The notes beneath the pieces were generated by a model that was given only the letters and a program-made list of their open reading frames with translations, made no database searches and was not told the DNA's origin. This document shows, piece by piece, positions 9,890 to 22,040 of a DNA stretch of 64,000 nt. The position numbers and the translations under genes are program-made. Source of the DNA: Calliopsis andreniformis (lineage: Eukaryota > Arthropoda > Insecta > Hymenoptera > Andrenidae); NCBI RefSeq assembly GCF_051401765.1, contig NW_027480506.1, positions 744,001 through 808,000 of the forward strand, in the 5' to 3' direction. Each line of letters begins with the position of its first letter. The stretch's first letter is position 1.

Positions 9890-12800
9890 ATTGAGGATTG
9901 ACAACAGATTGTTGAGGACTGAGGTCTGAAGATTGAGGATTCAGGATTGAGGATACAGAATTGAGGTTTGAGGACTAAGGATTGAGGATTGAAGATTGAG
10001 TATTGAGGATTGAGGATTGAGGATTGAAGATTGAGGACTGAGGATTGAGGATGGGGGCTGACGGTTGAGGATTGAGGTTTGAGGACTGAGCACTGAGGAT
10101 AGAGAATTGAGAAATGAGGATTGAGGATTGATGATTGAAGATTGAGTATTGGGTATTGAGGATTGAAGAATAAGGATTGAGCATTGAGGTTTGAGGATTG
10201 AGGATTGAAGATTGAATATTGAGGATTGAAGATTGAGGATTGAGTATTGAGGATTGAGGATTGAGTATTGATGATTGAGGATTGAGTATTGAAGATTGAG
10301 GATTGATGATTGAGGATTGAGGATTGAGGATTGAGGATTGAAGATTGAATATTGATGATTGAATATTGAGGACTGAGGATTGAGTGTTGTGGATTGAGGA
10401 CGAGGACTGAGGGTTGAATATTGATGTTTTAGGTCTGATGATTAAGGATTGAGGATTGGGAATTGAGGATTGACGAATGAGGATTGAAGATTGAGGTTTG
10501 GGTATTGAGGATTGAAGAATGGGGATTGAGGATTGAGGATTGAGAATTGAGGATTGAGGAATGAGGATTGAAGATTGAGGTTTGGGCATTGAGGATTGAA
10601 GAATGAGGATTGAGGATTGAGGATTGAGGATTGAGGATTGAGGATTGAGGGTTGAGTATTGAAGATTGAGTATTGATCACTGAGGATTGAGGATTGAGGT
10701 TTGAGGATTGAGGATTGAAGATTGAATGTTGAGGATTGAATATTCAGGATTGAGGATTGCCGATTGAGGATGGAGGATGATGGCTGAGGGTTGAGGATTG
10801 AGGTTTGAGGACTGAGGAATGAGGATTAAGGGTTGAGAATTGAGGATTGACGATTGAGGATTGAAGATTGAGGATTGGATATTGAGGATTGAAGAATGAG
10901 GATTGAGGATTGAGGACTGAGGATTGAGGAATGAGGATTGAAGGTTGAGGATTGGGTATTGAGGATTGAAGACTGAGGATTGAGGATTGAGGATTGAGGA
11001 TTGAGGATTGAGGATTGAGGATTGAAGGTTGAGGATTGGGTATTGAGGATTGAAGAATGAGGATTGAGGATTGATGATAGAGGATTGAGGATTGAGGATT
11101 GAGGATTGAGGATTGGGGATTGAGGATTGAGCATTGAGGTTTGAGGACAGAGGGCTGAGGATTGAAGATTGAGTATTGAGGACTGAAGATTGAGGATTGA
11201 GGATTGAGGATTGAGGATTGAGGATTGAAGATTGTGTATTGAGGATTGAAGATTGAGGATTGAGTATTGAGGAATGAGGATTGAGGACTGAGTATTGAGG
11301 ATTGAGGATTGAGTATTGAAGATTAAGGATTGATGATTGAGGACTGGGGATTGAGGATTGAAGATTGAAAATTGATGATTGAATATTGAGGACTGAGGAT
11401 TGAGGTTTGTGTATTGACGACGAGGACTGAGAGTTGAATATTGATGTTTGAGGTCTGAGGGTTAAGGATTGAGGATTGAGAATTGAGGATTGAGGATTGA
11501 GGATTGAAGATTGAGGATTGGGTATTGTGGATTGAAGAATGAGGATTGAGGATTGAGGTTTGAGGATTGAGGATTGCAGATTGAGTATTGAGGATTGAAG
11601 ATTGAGGATTGAGGATTGAGGATTGAAGATTGAGGATTGAGGATTGAGGGTTGAGGATTGAGGGTTGAAGATTGAGTATTGAGGATTGAAGATTGAGGAC
11701 TCAGGATTGAGTACTGAGGATTGAGGGTTGAGGATTGAGGATTGAAGATTGAGAATTGAAGATTGAGTACTGAGGACTGAAGATTGACGATTGAGGATTA
11801 AGGATTGACGATTGAGGATTGAGGATTGAAGATTCAGTATTGAGGATTGAAGGTTGAGGATTGTGGATTGAGGATCTAGGATTGGAGATTGATTATTGAG
11901 GATTGAAGATTGAGAATTCAGGATTGAGGATTGAGAATTGAGAATTGAGGATGAGGACTAAGGGTTGAGGATTGAGGGTTGTGAAATGAGGATTGGGGAT
12001 TGAGGATTGAGGATTGAGGATTGAGGATTGAGGATTGAGGATTGAGTATTGAAGATTGAGTATTGATCACTGAGGATTTAGGATTGAGGATTGAGGTTCG
12101 AGGATTGAGGATTGAAGATTGAATGTTGAGGATTGAATATTCAGGATTGAGGATTAGCGATTGAGGATGGAGGATGAGGGCTGAGGGTTGAGGATTGAGG
12201 TTTCAGTATTGAATCCTGAGAATTCAGGATATTCTATTGAGTATCGAGAATTGAGGATTGATGGTTAGTATTGAGGATTGAGGATTGAGGATTGAGGATT
12301 GAGTGTTGAAGATTGAGGATTGATGATTGAAGATTGAGGATTGGGGATTGAGGATTGAGGAACGAGTATTGACGATTGAGTATTGATGATTGAGGATTGA
12401 GGATTGAGGATTGGGGTTGAGGATTTAGCATTGAGGTTTGAGGACTGAGGGCTGAGGATTGGGGATTGAGGACTGAGGATTGAGGATGAGGGCTGAGTGT
12501 TGAGGATTGAGGTTTGAGGACTGAGGACTGAGGATTGATGATTGAGAATTGAGGATTGAGGATTGAGGATTGAAGATTGAGGTTTGAGGTTTGAGGATTG
12601 AGGATTGCAGATTGAGTATTGAGAATTGAAGATTGAGTATTGAGGATTGGAGATTGACGATTGAGGATTGACGATTGAGGATTGATGATTGAACGTTGAG
12701 GACTGAGTGTTGAGGGTTGAGTGATGAGAATTGATGTTTGTGGATAGAGGTTTGAAGAATGCAGTTTGAGTATTGAGTATTGAAAGCTGTGAATTGAGGA

Positions 12801-13114
12801 TATTCTATTGAGGATTGAGGATTGACAATTGATTGTTGAGGACTGAGGGCCGAAGATTGAGTACTAAGGATTGAGGATTCAGAATTGAGGTTTGAGGACT
12901 GAGGATTGAGGATTGAGGATTGAGTGTTGAGTATTGAAGATTGAGTATTGAGGGTTGAAGACTGACGATTGAGGATTGAGGATTGAGGATTGAGGATTGA
13001 AGATTGAGGATTGAAGATTGAGTATTGAGGATTGAAGATTCAGGATTGAGGATTGAGGATTGAGGATCGTGGATTGAATATTGAGGATTGGGGACTGAGT
13101 GTTGAGGGTTGAGA

Positions 13115-13205
13115 GGTGAGAATTGATGTTTGTGGATAGAGATTTGAAGATTGCAGATTGAGTATTGAGTATTGAAAACTGTGAATTGATGATATTCTAT
13201 TGAGA
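13115..13205 (+). repeat. TATTCTATT module, class e (3 copies)
   Basis: Distinguished by GAGAGGTGAG at the start, GGATAGAGATTTG (GATTCG in the 34.4 kb copy), AAAACTGTG and GATATTCTATTGAGAACTGAG at the end. The base before GATATTC varies: TGATGATATTC here and at 34.5 kb, TGTTGATATTC near 50.98 kb. Copies start near 13115, 34448 and 50905. Confidence 0.8.
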
Positions 13206-13430
13206 ACTGAGGATTGATGGCTGAGTATTGAGGATTGAAGATTGAGGATTGAAGAATGAGTATTGAAGATTGAGGATTGATGATTGAGGATTGAGGATTG
13301 AGGTTTGAGGATTGAGTATTAAGTATTGAAAATTAAGGATTGATGATTGAGCATTGAGGATTGAGGATTGAGGATTGAGGATTAAGGATTGAGGATTGAG
13401 GATTGAAGATTGAGGATTGGGGATTGAGGA

Positions 13431-14010
13431 GTGACGATTGAGTATTTAGTATTGAGGATTGAGAATTGAGGATTGATGATTCAAGATTGAGTATTGAGGA
13501 TTGTAGAATGAGGATTGAGGATTGAGGATTGAGGATCGAGGATTGAAGATTTAGTATTGAGGATTGAAGATAGAGGATTGAGAATTGAGGATTGAGGATT
13601 GAGGATTGAAGATTGAGGATTGGGTATTGAGGATTGAAGAATGAGGATTCAGGATTGAGGATTGAGGATTGAGTGTTGTGGATTGAAGATTGAGTATTGA
13701 GGATAGAAGACTGTCGATTGAGGATGGAGAATTGAGGATTGAGGATCGAGGATTGAGGATTGAAGATTTAGTATTGAGGATTGAAGATAGAGGATTGAGA
13801 ATTGAGGATTTAGGATTGGGGATTGAGGAGTGACGATTGAGTATTTAGTATTGAGGATTGAGAATTGAGGATTGATGATTCAAGATTGAGTATTGAGGAT
13901 TGTAGAATGAGGATTGAGGATTGAGGATTGAGGATCGAGGATTGAAGATTTAGTATTGAGGATTGAAGATAGAGGATTGAGAATTGAGGATTGAGGATTG
14001 AGGATTGAGG
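13431..14010 (+). repeat. 399-bp-spaced local duplication
   Basis: The stretch starting GTGACGATTGAGTATTTAG at 13431 reappears at 13830, 399 bp (57 heptamers) away, and both copies run about 180 bp through GATGATTCAAG, GTAGAATGAGG and GATCGAGG. They diverge near 13,610 and 14,010. A related single copy near 34.76 kb reads GATTGACG in place of GAGTGACG. Confidence 0.78.
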
Positions 14011-17000
14011 ATTGAAGATTATGTATTGAGGATTGAAGATTGAGGATTGGGTATTGAGGATTGAAGAATGACGAGTGAGGATTGAGGATTGAGGATTGAG
14101 GATTGAGGATTGAGTATTGAAGATTGAGTATTGATCACTGAGGATTGAGGATTGAGGATTGAGGATTGAGGATTGAAGATTGAATATTGAGGATTGAAGA
14201 TTCAGGATTGAGGATTGAGGATTGAGGATGGAGGATGAGGGCTGAGGGTTGAGGATTGAGGTTTGAGGACTGAGGAATGAGGATTAAGCGTTGAGAATTG
14301 AGGATTGAGGATTGAGGATTGAAGATTGAGGATTGGGTATTGTGGATTGAAGAATGAGGATTGAGGATTGAGGATTGAGGATTGAGGATTGAGGATTGAA
14401 GGTTGAGGATTGGGTATTGAGGATTGAAGACTGAGGATTGAGGATTGAGGATTGAGGATTGAGGATTGAAGATTGAGTATTGAGGATTGAAAGTTGAGGA
14501 TTGAGGATTGAGGATTGAGGATTGAAGATTGAAGATTGAATATTGAGGATTGAAGATTGAGGATTGAGTATTGAGGACTGAGGATTGAGTATTGAGGATT
14601 GAGGATTGAGTATTGAAGATTGAGGATTGATGATTGAGGATTGAGGATTGAGGATTGAGGATGGGGGCTGACGGTTCAGGATTGAGGTTTGAGGACTGAG
14701 GACTGAGGATAGAGCATTGAGAAATGAGGATTGAGTATTGAGGATTGAAGATTGAGTATTGGGTATTGAGGATCGAAGAATGAGGATTGAGGATTGAAGT
14801 TTGAGGAATGAGGATTGAAGATTGAGTATTGAGGATTGAAGACTGACGATTCAGGATTGAGGATTGAGGACTGAGAATTGAGGATTGAGGGTTGAAGATT
14901 GAGGATTGGGTATTGAGGATTGAAGTATGAGGATTGAGGATTGAGGATAGAGGATTGAGTGTTGAGGATTGAAGATTGAGTATTGAGGATAGAAGACTGA
15001 CGATTGAGGATTGAGGATTGAGTGTTGAAGATTGAGGATTGATGATTGAGGAATGAGGATTGAGGATTGAGGATTGAGGATTGAGTATTGAGGATTGAGG
15101 ATTGATGATTGAGGACTGAGGATTGAGTGTCGAGTGATGAGAATTGATGTTTCTGGATAGAGGTTTGAAGATTGCAGATTGAGTATTGACTATTGAAAAC
15201 CTTGAATTGAGGATATTCTATTGAGGATTGAGGATTGACAACAGATTGTTGAGGACTGAGGTCTGAAGATTGAGGATTCAGGATTGAGGATACAGAATTG
15301 GGGTTTGAGGACTAAGGATTGAGGATTGAAGATTGAGTATTGAGGATTGAGGATTGAGGATTGAGGATTGAGGATTGAGGATTGGGGATTGAGGATTGAG
15401 CATTGAGGTTTGAGGACAGAGGGCTGAGGATTGAAGATTGAGTATTGAGGATTGAAGATTGAGGATTGAGGATTGAGGATTAAGGATTGAGGATTGAGGA
15501 TTGAAGATTGTGTATTGAGGATTGAAGATTGAGGATTGAGTATTGAGGAATGAGGATTGAGGACTGAGGATTGAGGATTGAGGATTGAGTATTGAAGATT
15601 AAGGATTGATGATTGAGGACTGGGGATTGAGGATTGAAGATTGAAAATTGATGATTGAATATTGAGGACTGAGGATTGAGGTTTGTGTATTGACGACGAG
15701 GACTGAGAGTTGAATATTGATGTTTGAGGTCTGAGGGTTAAGGATTGAGGATTGAGAATTGAGGATTGAGGATTGAGGATTGAAGATTGAGGATTGGGTA
15801 TTGTGGATTGAAGAATGAGGATTGAGGATTGAGGTTTGAGGATTGAGGATTGCAGATTGAGTATTGAGGATTGAGGATTGAGTATTGAGGATTGAGCATT
15901 GAAAATTGAGGATTGGGAATTGAGGATTGACGATTAAGGATTGAGTATTGAGGATTGAAGATTGAGTATTGATGATTGAAGATTGAGGATTGAGGATTGA
16001 GGGTTGAGGATTGAGGACGAGGACTGACGGTTGAGGATTGAGGTGTGAGGATTGAGGATTGAGGATTGAGGACTGAGGCTTGAGGATTGACGATTGAGCA
16101 TAGAGGATTGAAGATTGAGGTCTGGCGATTGAGGATTGAAGGTTGAGGATTAAGGACTGAGGATTGGGGATTGAGGATCTAGGATTGGAGATTGATTTTT
16201 TGGGATTGAAAGTTGAGGATTGAGGATTGAGGATTGAGAATTGAGAATTGAGGATGTGGACAGAGGGTTGAGGATTGAGGTTTGAGGAACGAGGATTGAG
16301 GGTTGAGGATTGTGGACTGAGGATTGACCATTGAGTATTGAAGATTGAGGATTTATGACTGAGGATTGAGGATTGAGGATTGAGGATTGAGGATTGAGGA
16401 TTGAGGATTAAGGATTGAGTATTGAAGATTGAGGATTGATGATTGAGGATTGAGGATTGAGTATTGAGGAATGACGCTTGAGGATTGAGGGTTGAGGATG
16501 TAGGATTGAAGAGAGAGGACTGAGTGTTGAGGATTGAGTGTTGAGAATTGATGCTTGAGGTTTGAGATTTGATTATTGAATATTCTGGATTGAGTATTGA
16601 ACCATCAAAATTCAGGATGTTCTATTGAGTATTGAGAATTGAGGATTGATGGTTGAGCATTGAGGATTGATGGTTGAGGGTTGAGTGTTGAATATAGAGG
16701 ATTGAGGATTGAGGATTGAGGATTGAGGATTGAGTATTGAAGATTGAGGAATGATGATTGAGGATTGAGGATTGAGGATTGAGGATTGGGGATTGAGGAT
16801 TGAGCATTGAGGTTTGAGGACTGAGGGCTGAGGGTTGAGGATTGAGGATTGAGGATTGAGGATGAGGGCTGAGTGTTGAGGATTGAGGTTTGAGGACTGA
16901 GGACTGAGGATTGATGATTGAGAATTGAGGATTGAGGATTGAGGATTGAAGATTGAGGTTTGAGGATTGAGGATTGAGGATTGCAGATTGAGTATTGAGA

Positions 17001-20000
17001 ATTGAAGATTGAGTATTGAGGATTGGAGATTGACGATTGAGGATTGAGGATTGAGGATTGAGGATTGAGGATGAGGGCTGAGTGTCGGGGATTGAGGTTT
17101 GACGACTGAGGACTGTGCATTCAGGATTGAGAATTCAGGATTGATGATTGAATATTGAAGATTGAGGATTGGGTATTGAGGATTGAAGAATGAGGATTGA
17201 TGATTGAGGATTGAGGATTGAGGATTGAGGATCTAGGATTGGAGATTGATTATTGAGGGTTGAGGATTGAGGATTGAGGATTGAGGATTGAGGATCTAGG
17301 ATTGGAGATTGATTTTTGAGGATTGAATATTGAGGGTTGATGTTTGAGGACTCAGAATTGAGAATTGAGGATGAGGACTGTGGGATGAGGATTGAGGTTT
17401 GAGAAATGAGGATTGAGTATTGAGGATTGAGGATTTAGGATTGAGGATTGGGTATTGAAGATCGAGTATTGATCACTGATGATTGAGGATTGAGGATTGA
17501 AGATTGAATATTGAGGATTGAAGATTGAGGGTTGAGGATTGAGGATTGAGAATTGAGAATTGAGGATGAGGACTGAGGGTTGAGGATTGAGGTTTGAGGA
17601 ATGAGGATTGAGGACTGAAGATTGACGATTGAGTATTGAAGATTAAAGATTTATGACTGAGGTTTGAGGATTGAGGATTGAGGATTGAGGTCTGAGGATT
17701 GAAGATTGAGTACTGAGGATTGAATATTGAGGATTGAAGGTTGAGGATTGAGGATAGAGGATTGAGGATGGAGTATGAGGACTGACGGTTGAGGATTGAG
17801 GTTTGAGGATTGAGGATTGAGGATTGAGGACTGAGGATTGAGGATTGAGGATTGAGTATTGAGAATTGGGGATTGATGGTTGAGTATTGAGGATTGATGG
17901 CTGAGGGTTGTGTGTTGAGTATTGAGCATTGAGGATTGAGGATTGAGGATAGAGGATTGAGAATTGAAAATTGAGTTGTGATGATTGAATATTGAGGATT
18001 GAGGAATGAGGTTTAAGGATTGAGGACGAGGACTGACGGTTGAGGATTGAGGTTTGAGGGTTGAGGATTGAGGATTGAGGACTGAGGATTGAGGATTGAG
18101 GATTGGGTATTGAGGATTGAAGAATGAGGATTGAGGATTGAGGATTGAGGATTGAGGAATGAAAATTGAGGGTTGAGGGTTGAGGATTGAGGATTGAAGA
18201 ATGAATATTGACGATTGAAGATTGAGGATTGAGTATTGAGTATTGAGGACTGAAGATTGACGATTGAGGATTGAGGATTGAGGATTGAAGATTGAGTATT
18301 GAGGATTGAAGATTGAGGATTGAGGAATGATGACTGAGGACTGAGGATTGAGGACTGAGGATTGAGGATTGAGAATTGAGAACTGATAATGAGGTCTGAG
18401 GGTTGAGGATTGAGTACAGAGGATTGAGGATTGAGGATTGAGTATTGAAGATTCAGGATTGATGACTGAGTATTGAGGATTGAGGATTGAAAATTGACTA
18501 TTAAGGATTGAAGATTGAGGATTGAGGATTGAGGTTTGTGTATTGAGGACGAGGTCTGAGGGTTCAATATTGATGTTAGAGGTCTGAGGGTTAAGGATTG
18601 AGGATTGAGAATTGAGAACTGATAATGAGGTCTGAGGGTTGAGGATTGAGTATAGAGGATTGAGGATTGAGGATTGAGGATTGAAGATTGAGGATTGGGT
18701 ATTGAGGATTGAAGAATGAGGATTGAGGATTGAAGATTGAGTACTGAGGATTGAAGATTGAGGATTGAGAATTGAGGATTCAGTATCGAGGATGAGGGCT
18801 GAGGGTTGGGGATTTAGGTTTGAGGACTGAGGACTGAGGATTGAGGATTGAGAATTGAGGATTGAGGATTGAGTATTGAAGATTGAGTATTGAGGATTGA
18901 AGATTGACGATTGAGGATTGGGGATTGAGGATTGAGGATTGAATGTTGAGGACTGAGTGTTGAGGGTTGAGTGATGAGAATTGATGTTTGTGGATAGAGG
19001 TTTGAAGATTGCAGTTTGAGTATTGAGTATTGAAAGCTGTGAATTGAGGATATTCTATTGAGGATTGAGGATTGACAATTGATTGTTGAGGACTGAGGGC
19101 CGAAGATTGAGGACTCAGCATTGAGGATTCAGAATTGAGGTTTGAGGAGTGAGGATTGTGGATTGAGGATTGAGGATTGAAGATTCAGTATTGAGGATTG
19201 AAGATTGGGAATTGAGGATTGAGGATTGAACATTGAGGACTGAGTGTTGAGTGTTGAGTGATGAGAATTTATGTTTGTGGATAGAGGTTTGAAGGTTGCA
19301 GATTGAGTATTGAGTATTGAAAACTTAGAATTGAGAATATTCTATTGAGGATTGAGGATTGACAACAGATTCTTGAGGACTGAGGTCTGAAGATTGAGGA
19401 TTCAGGATTTTGGATCCAGAATTGAGGTTTGAGGACTAAGGATTGAGGATTGAAGATTGAGCATTGAGAAATGAGGATTGAGTATTGAGGATTGAAGATT
19501 GAGTATTGGGTATTGAGGATCGAAGAATGAGGATTGAGGATTGAAGTTTGATGAATGAGGATTGAAGATTGAGTATTGAGGATTGAAGACTGACGATTGA
19601 GGATTGAGGATTGAGGACTGAGAATTGAGGATTGAGGATTGAAGATTGAGGATTGGGTATTGAGGATTGAAGTATGAGGATTGAGGATTGAGGATAGAGG
19701 ATTGAGTGTTGAGGATTGAAGATTGAGTATTGAGGATAGAAGACTGACGATTGAGGATTGAGGATTGAGTGTTGAAGATTGAGGATTGATGATTGAGGAA
19801 TGAGGATTGAGGATTGAGGATTGAGGATTGAGTATTGAAGATTGAGGATTGATGATTGAGGACTGAGGATTGAGTGTCGAGTGATGAGAATTGATGTTTC
19901 TGGATAGAGGTTTGAAGATTGCAGATTGAGTATTGACTATTGAAAACCTTGAATTGAGGATATTCTATTGAGGATTGAGGATTGACAACAGATTGTTGAG

Positions 20001-21220
20001 GACTGAGGTCTGAAGATTGAGGATTCAGGATTGAGGATACAGAATTGAGGTTTGAGGACTAAGGATTGAGGATTGAAGATTGAGTATTGAGGATTGAGGA
20101 TTGAGGATTGAAGATTGAGGACTGAGGATTGAGGATGGGGGCTGACGGTTGAGGATTGAGGTTTGAGGACTGAGCACTGAGGATAGAGAATTGAGAAATG
20201 AGGATTGAGGATTGATGATTGAAGATTGAGTATTGGGTATTGAGGATTGAAGAATGAGGATTGAGCATTGAGGTTTGAGGATTGAGGATTGAAGATTGAA
20301 TATTGAGGATTGAAGATTGAGGATTGAGTATTGAGGATTGAGGATTGAGTATTGAGGATTGAGGATTGAGTATTGAAGATTGAGGATTGATGATTGAGGA
20401 TTGAGGATTGAGGATTGAGGATTGAAGATTGAATATTGATGATTGAATATTGAGGACTGAGGATTGAGTGTTGTGGATTGAGGACGAGGACTGAGGGTTG
20501 AATATTGATGTTTTAGGTCTGATGATTAAGGATTGAGGATTGGGAATTGAGGATTGACGAATGAGGATTGAAGATTGAGGTTTGGGTATTGAGGATTGAA
20601 GAATGGGGATTGAGGATTGAGGATTGAGAATTGAGGATTGAGGAATGAGGATTGAAGATTGAGGTTTGGGCATTGAGGATTGAAGAATGAGGATTGAGGA
20701 TTGAGGATTGAGGATTGAGGATTGAGGATTGAGGGTTGAGTATTGAAGATTGAGTATTGATCACTGAGGATTGAGGATTGAGGATTGAGGTTTGAGGATT
20801 GAGGATTGAAGATTGAATGTTGAGGATTGAATATTCAGGATTGAGGATTGCCGATTGAGGATGGAGGATGATGGCTGAGGGTTGAGGATTGAGGTTTGAG
20901 GACTGAGGAATGAGGATTAAGGGTTGAGAATTGAGGATTGACGATTGAGGATTGAAGATTGAGGATTGGATATTGAGGATTGAAGAATGAGGATTGAGGA
21001 TTGAGGACTGAGGATTGAGGAATGAGGATTGAAGGTTGAGGATTGGGTATTGAGGATTGAAGACTGAGGATTGAGGATTGAGGATTGAGGATTGAGGATT
21101 GAGGATTGAGGATTGAAGGTTGAGGATTGGGTATTGAGGATTGAAGAATGAGGATTGAGGATTGATGATAGAGGATTGAGGATTGAGGATTGAGGATTGA
21201 GGATTGGGGATTGAGGATTG

Positions 21221-22040
21221 AGCATTGAGGTTTGAGGACAGAGGGCTGAGGATTGAAGATTGAGTATTGAGGATTGAAGATTGAGGATTGAGGATTGAGG
21301 ATTGAGGATTGAGGATTGAAGATTGTGTATTGAGGATTGAAGATTGAGGATTGAGTATTGAGGAATGAGGATTGAGGACTGAGTATTGAGGATTGAGGAT
21401 TGAGTATTGAAGATTAAGGATTGATGATTGAGGACTGGGGATTGAGGATTGAAGATTGAAAATTGATGATTGAATATTGAGGACTGAGGATTGAGGTTTG
21501 TGTATTGACGACGAGGACTGAGAGTTGAATATTGATGTTTGAGGTCTGAGGGTTAAGGATTGAGGATTGAGAATTGAGGATTGAGGATTGAGGATTGAGG
21601 ATTGAGGATTGAGGATTGGGGATTGAGGATTGAGCATTGAGGTTTGAGGACAGAGGGCTGAGGATTGAAGATTGAGTATTGAGGATTGAAGATTGAGGAT
21701 TGAGGATTGAGGATTAAGGATTGAGGATTGAGGATTGAAGATTGTGTATTGAGGATTGAAGATTGAGGATTGAGTATTGAGGAATGAGGATTGAGGACTG
21801 AGGATTGAGGATTGAGGATTGAGTATTGAAGATTAAGGATTGATGATTGAGGACTGGGGATTGAGGATTGAAGATTGAAAATTGATGATTGAATATTGAG
21901 GACTGAGGATTGAGGTTTGTGTATTGACGACGAGGACTGAGAGTTGAATATTGATGTTTGAGGTCTGAGGGTTAAGGATTGAGGATTGAGAATTGAGGAT
22001 TGAGGATTGAGGATTGAAGATTGAGGATTGGGTATTGTGG
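21221..22040 (+). repeat. About 412-bp segment in tandem
   Basis: The marker AGCATTGAGG followed by GACAGAGGGCTGAGG occurs at 21221 and again at 21633, and the ordered variants after it repeat (GATTGTGTATTG, GACTGGGG, GACGACGAGG, GGTTAAGG). The second copy has GATTAAGG where the first has GATTGAGG. This pair explains the step from offset 10,091 to 10,510 relative to block A, which has only one such segment. Confidence 0.8.

Larger units (their letters stand above)
5775..12510 (+). repeat. Higher-order block A
   Basis: This block recurs as B (15.86-23.0 kb), C (25.36-32.5 kb) and, in parts, at 53.3-55.6 and 56.8-63.3 kb. Offsets to B are 10,084 bp (5.8-10.7 kb), 10,091 bp (10.8-11.1 kb, one extra heptamer) and 10,510 bp after an extra copy of an approximately 412-bp segment in B. 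It contains the T6 marker, the ACCATC island, modules of classes a, b and c, and an inverted repeat at 12213. Against the 54 and 57 kb copies it has 488 bp more between about 6.85 and 7.35 kb. Confidence 0.88.
12510..15330 (+). repeat. Mixed satellite segment between blocks A and B
   Basis: 12.6-13.4 kb matches 50.4-51.2 kb at an offset of 37,790 bp, and 13.1 kb matches 34.4 kb at 21,333 bp. 14.65-15.3 kb matches 9.4-9.95 kb at 5,337 bp, including the class c module at 15134. The segment is thus a mosaic of modules that are also found in other orders elsewhere. No gene is seen. Confidence 0.78.

Noticed and set aside
20513..21637. 374-codon minus-strand open frame (repeated at 30017-31141) as a protein gene
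   Set aside because: It is the NPQSSIL translation of the satellite. The same reading is open in the other minus frames, and its start and stop come from chance variants. There is no domain, signal peptide or promoter.
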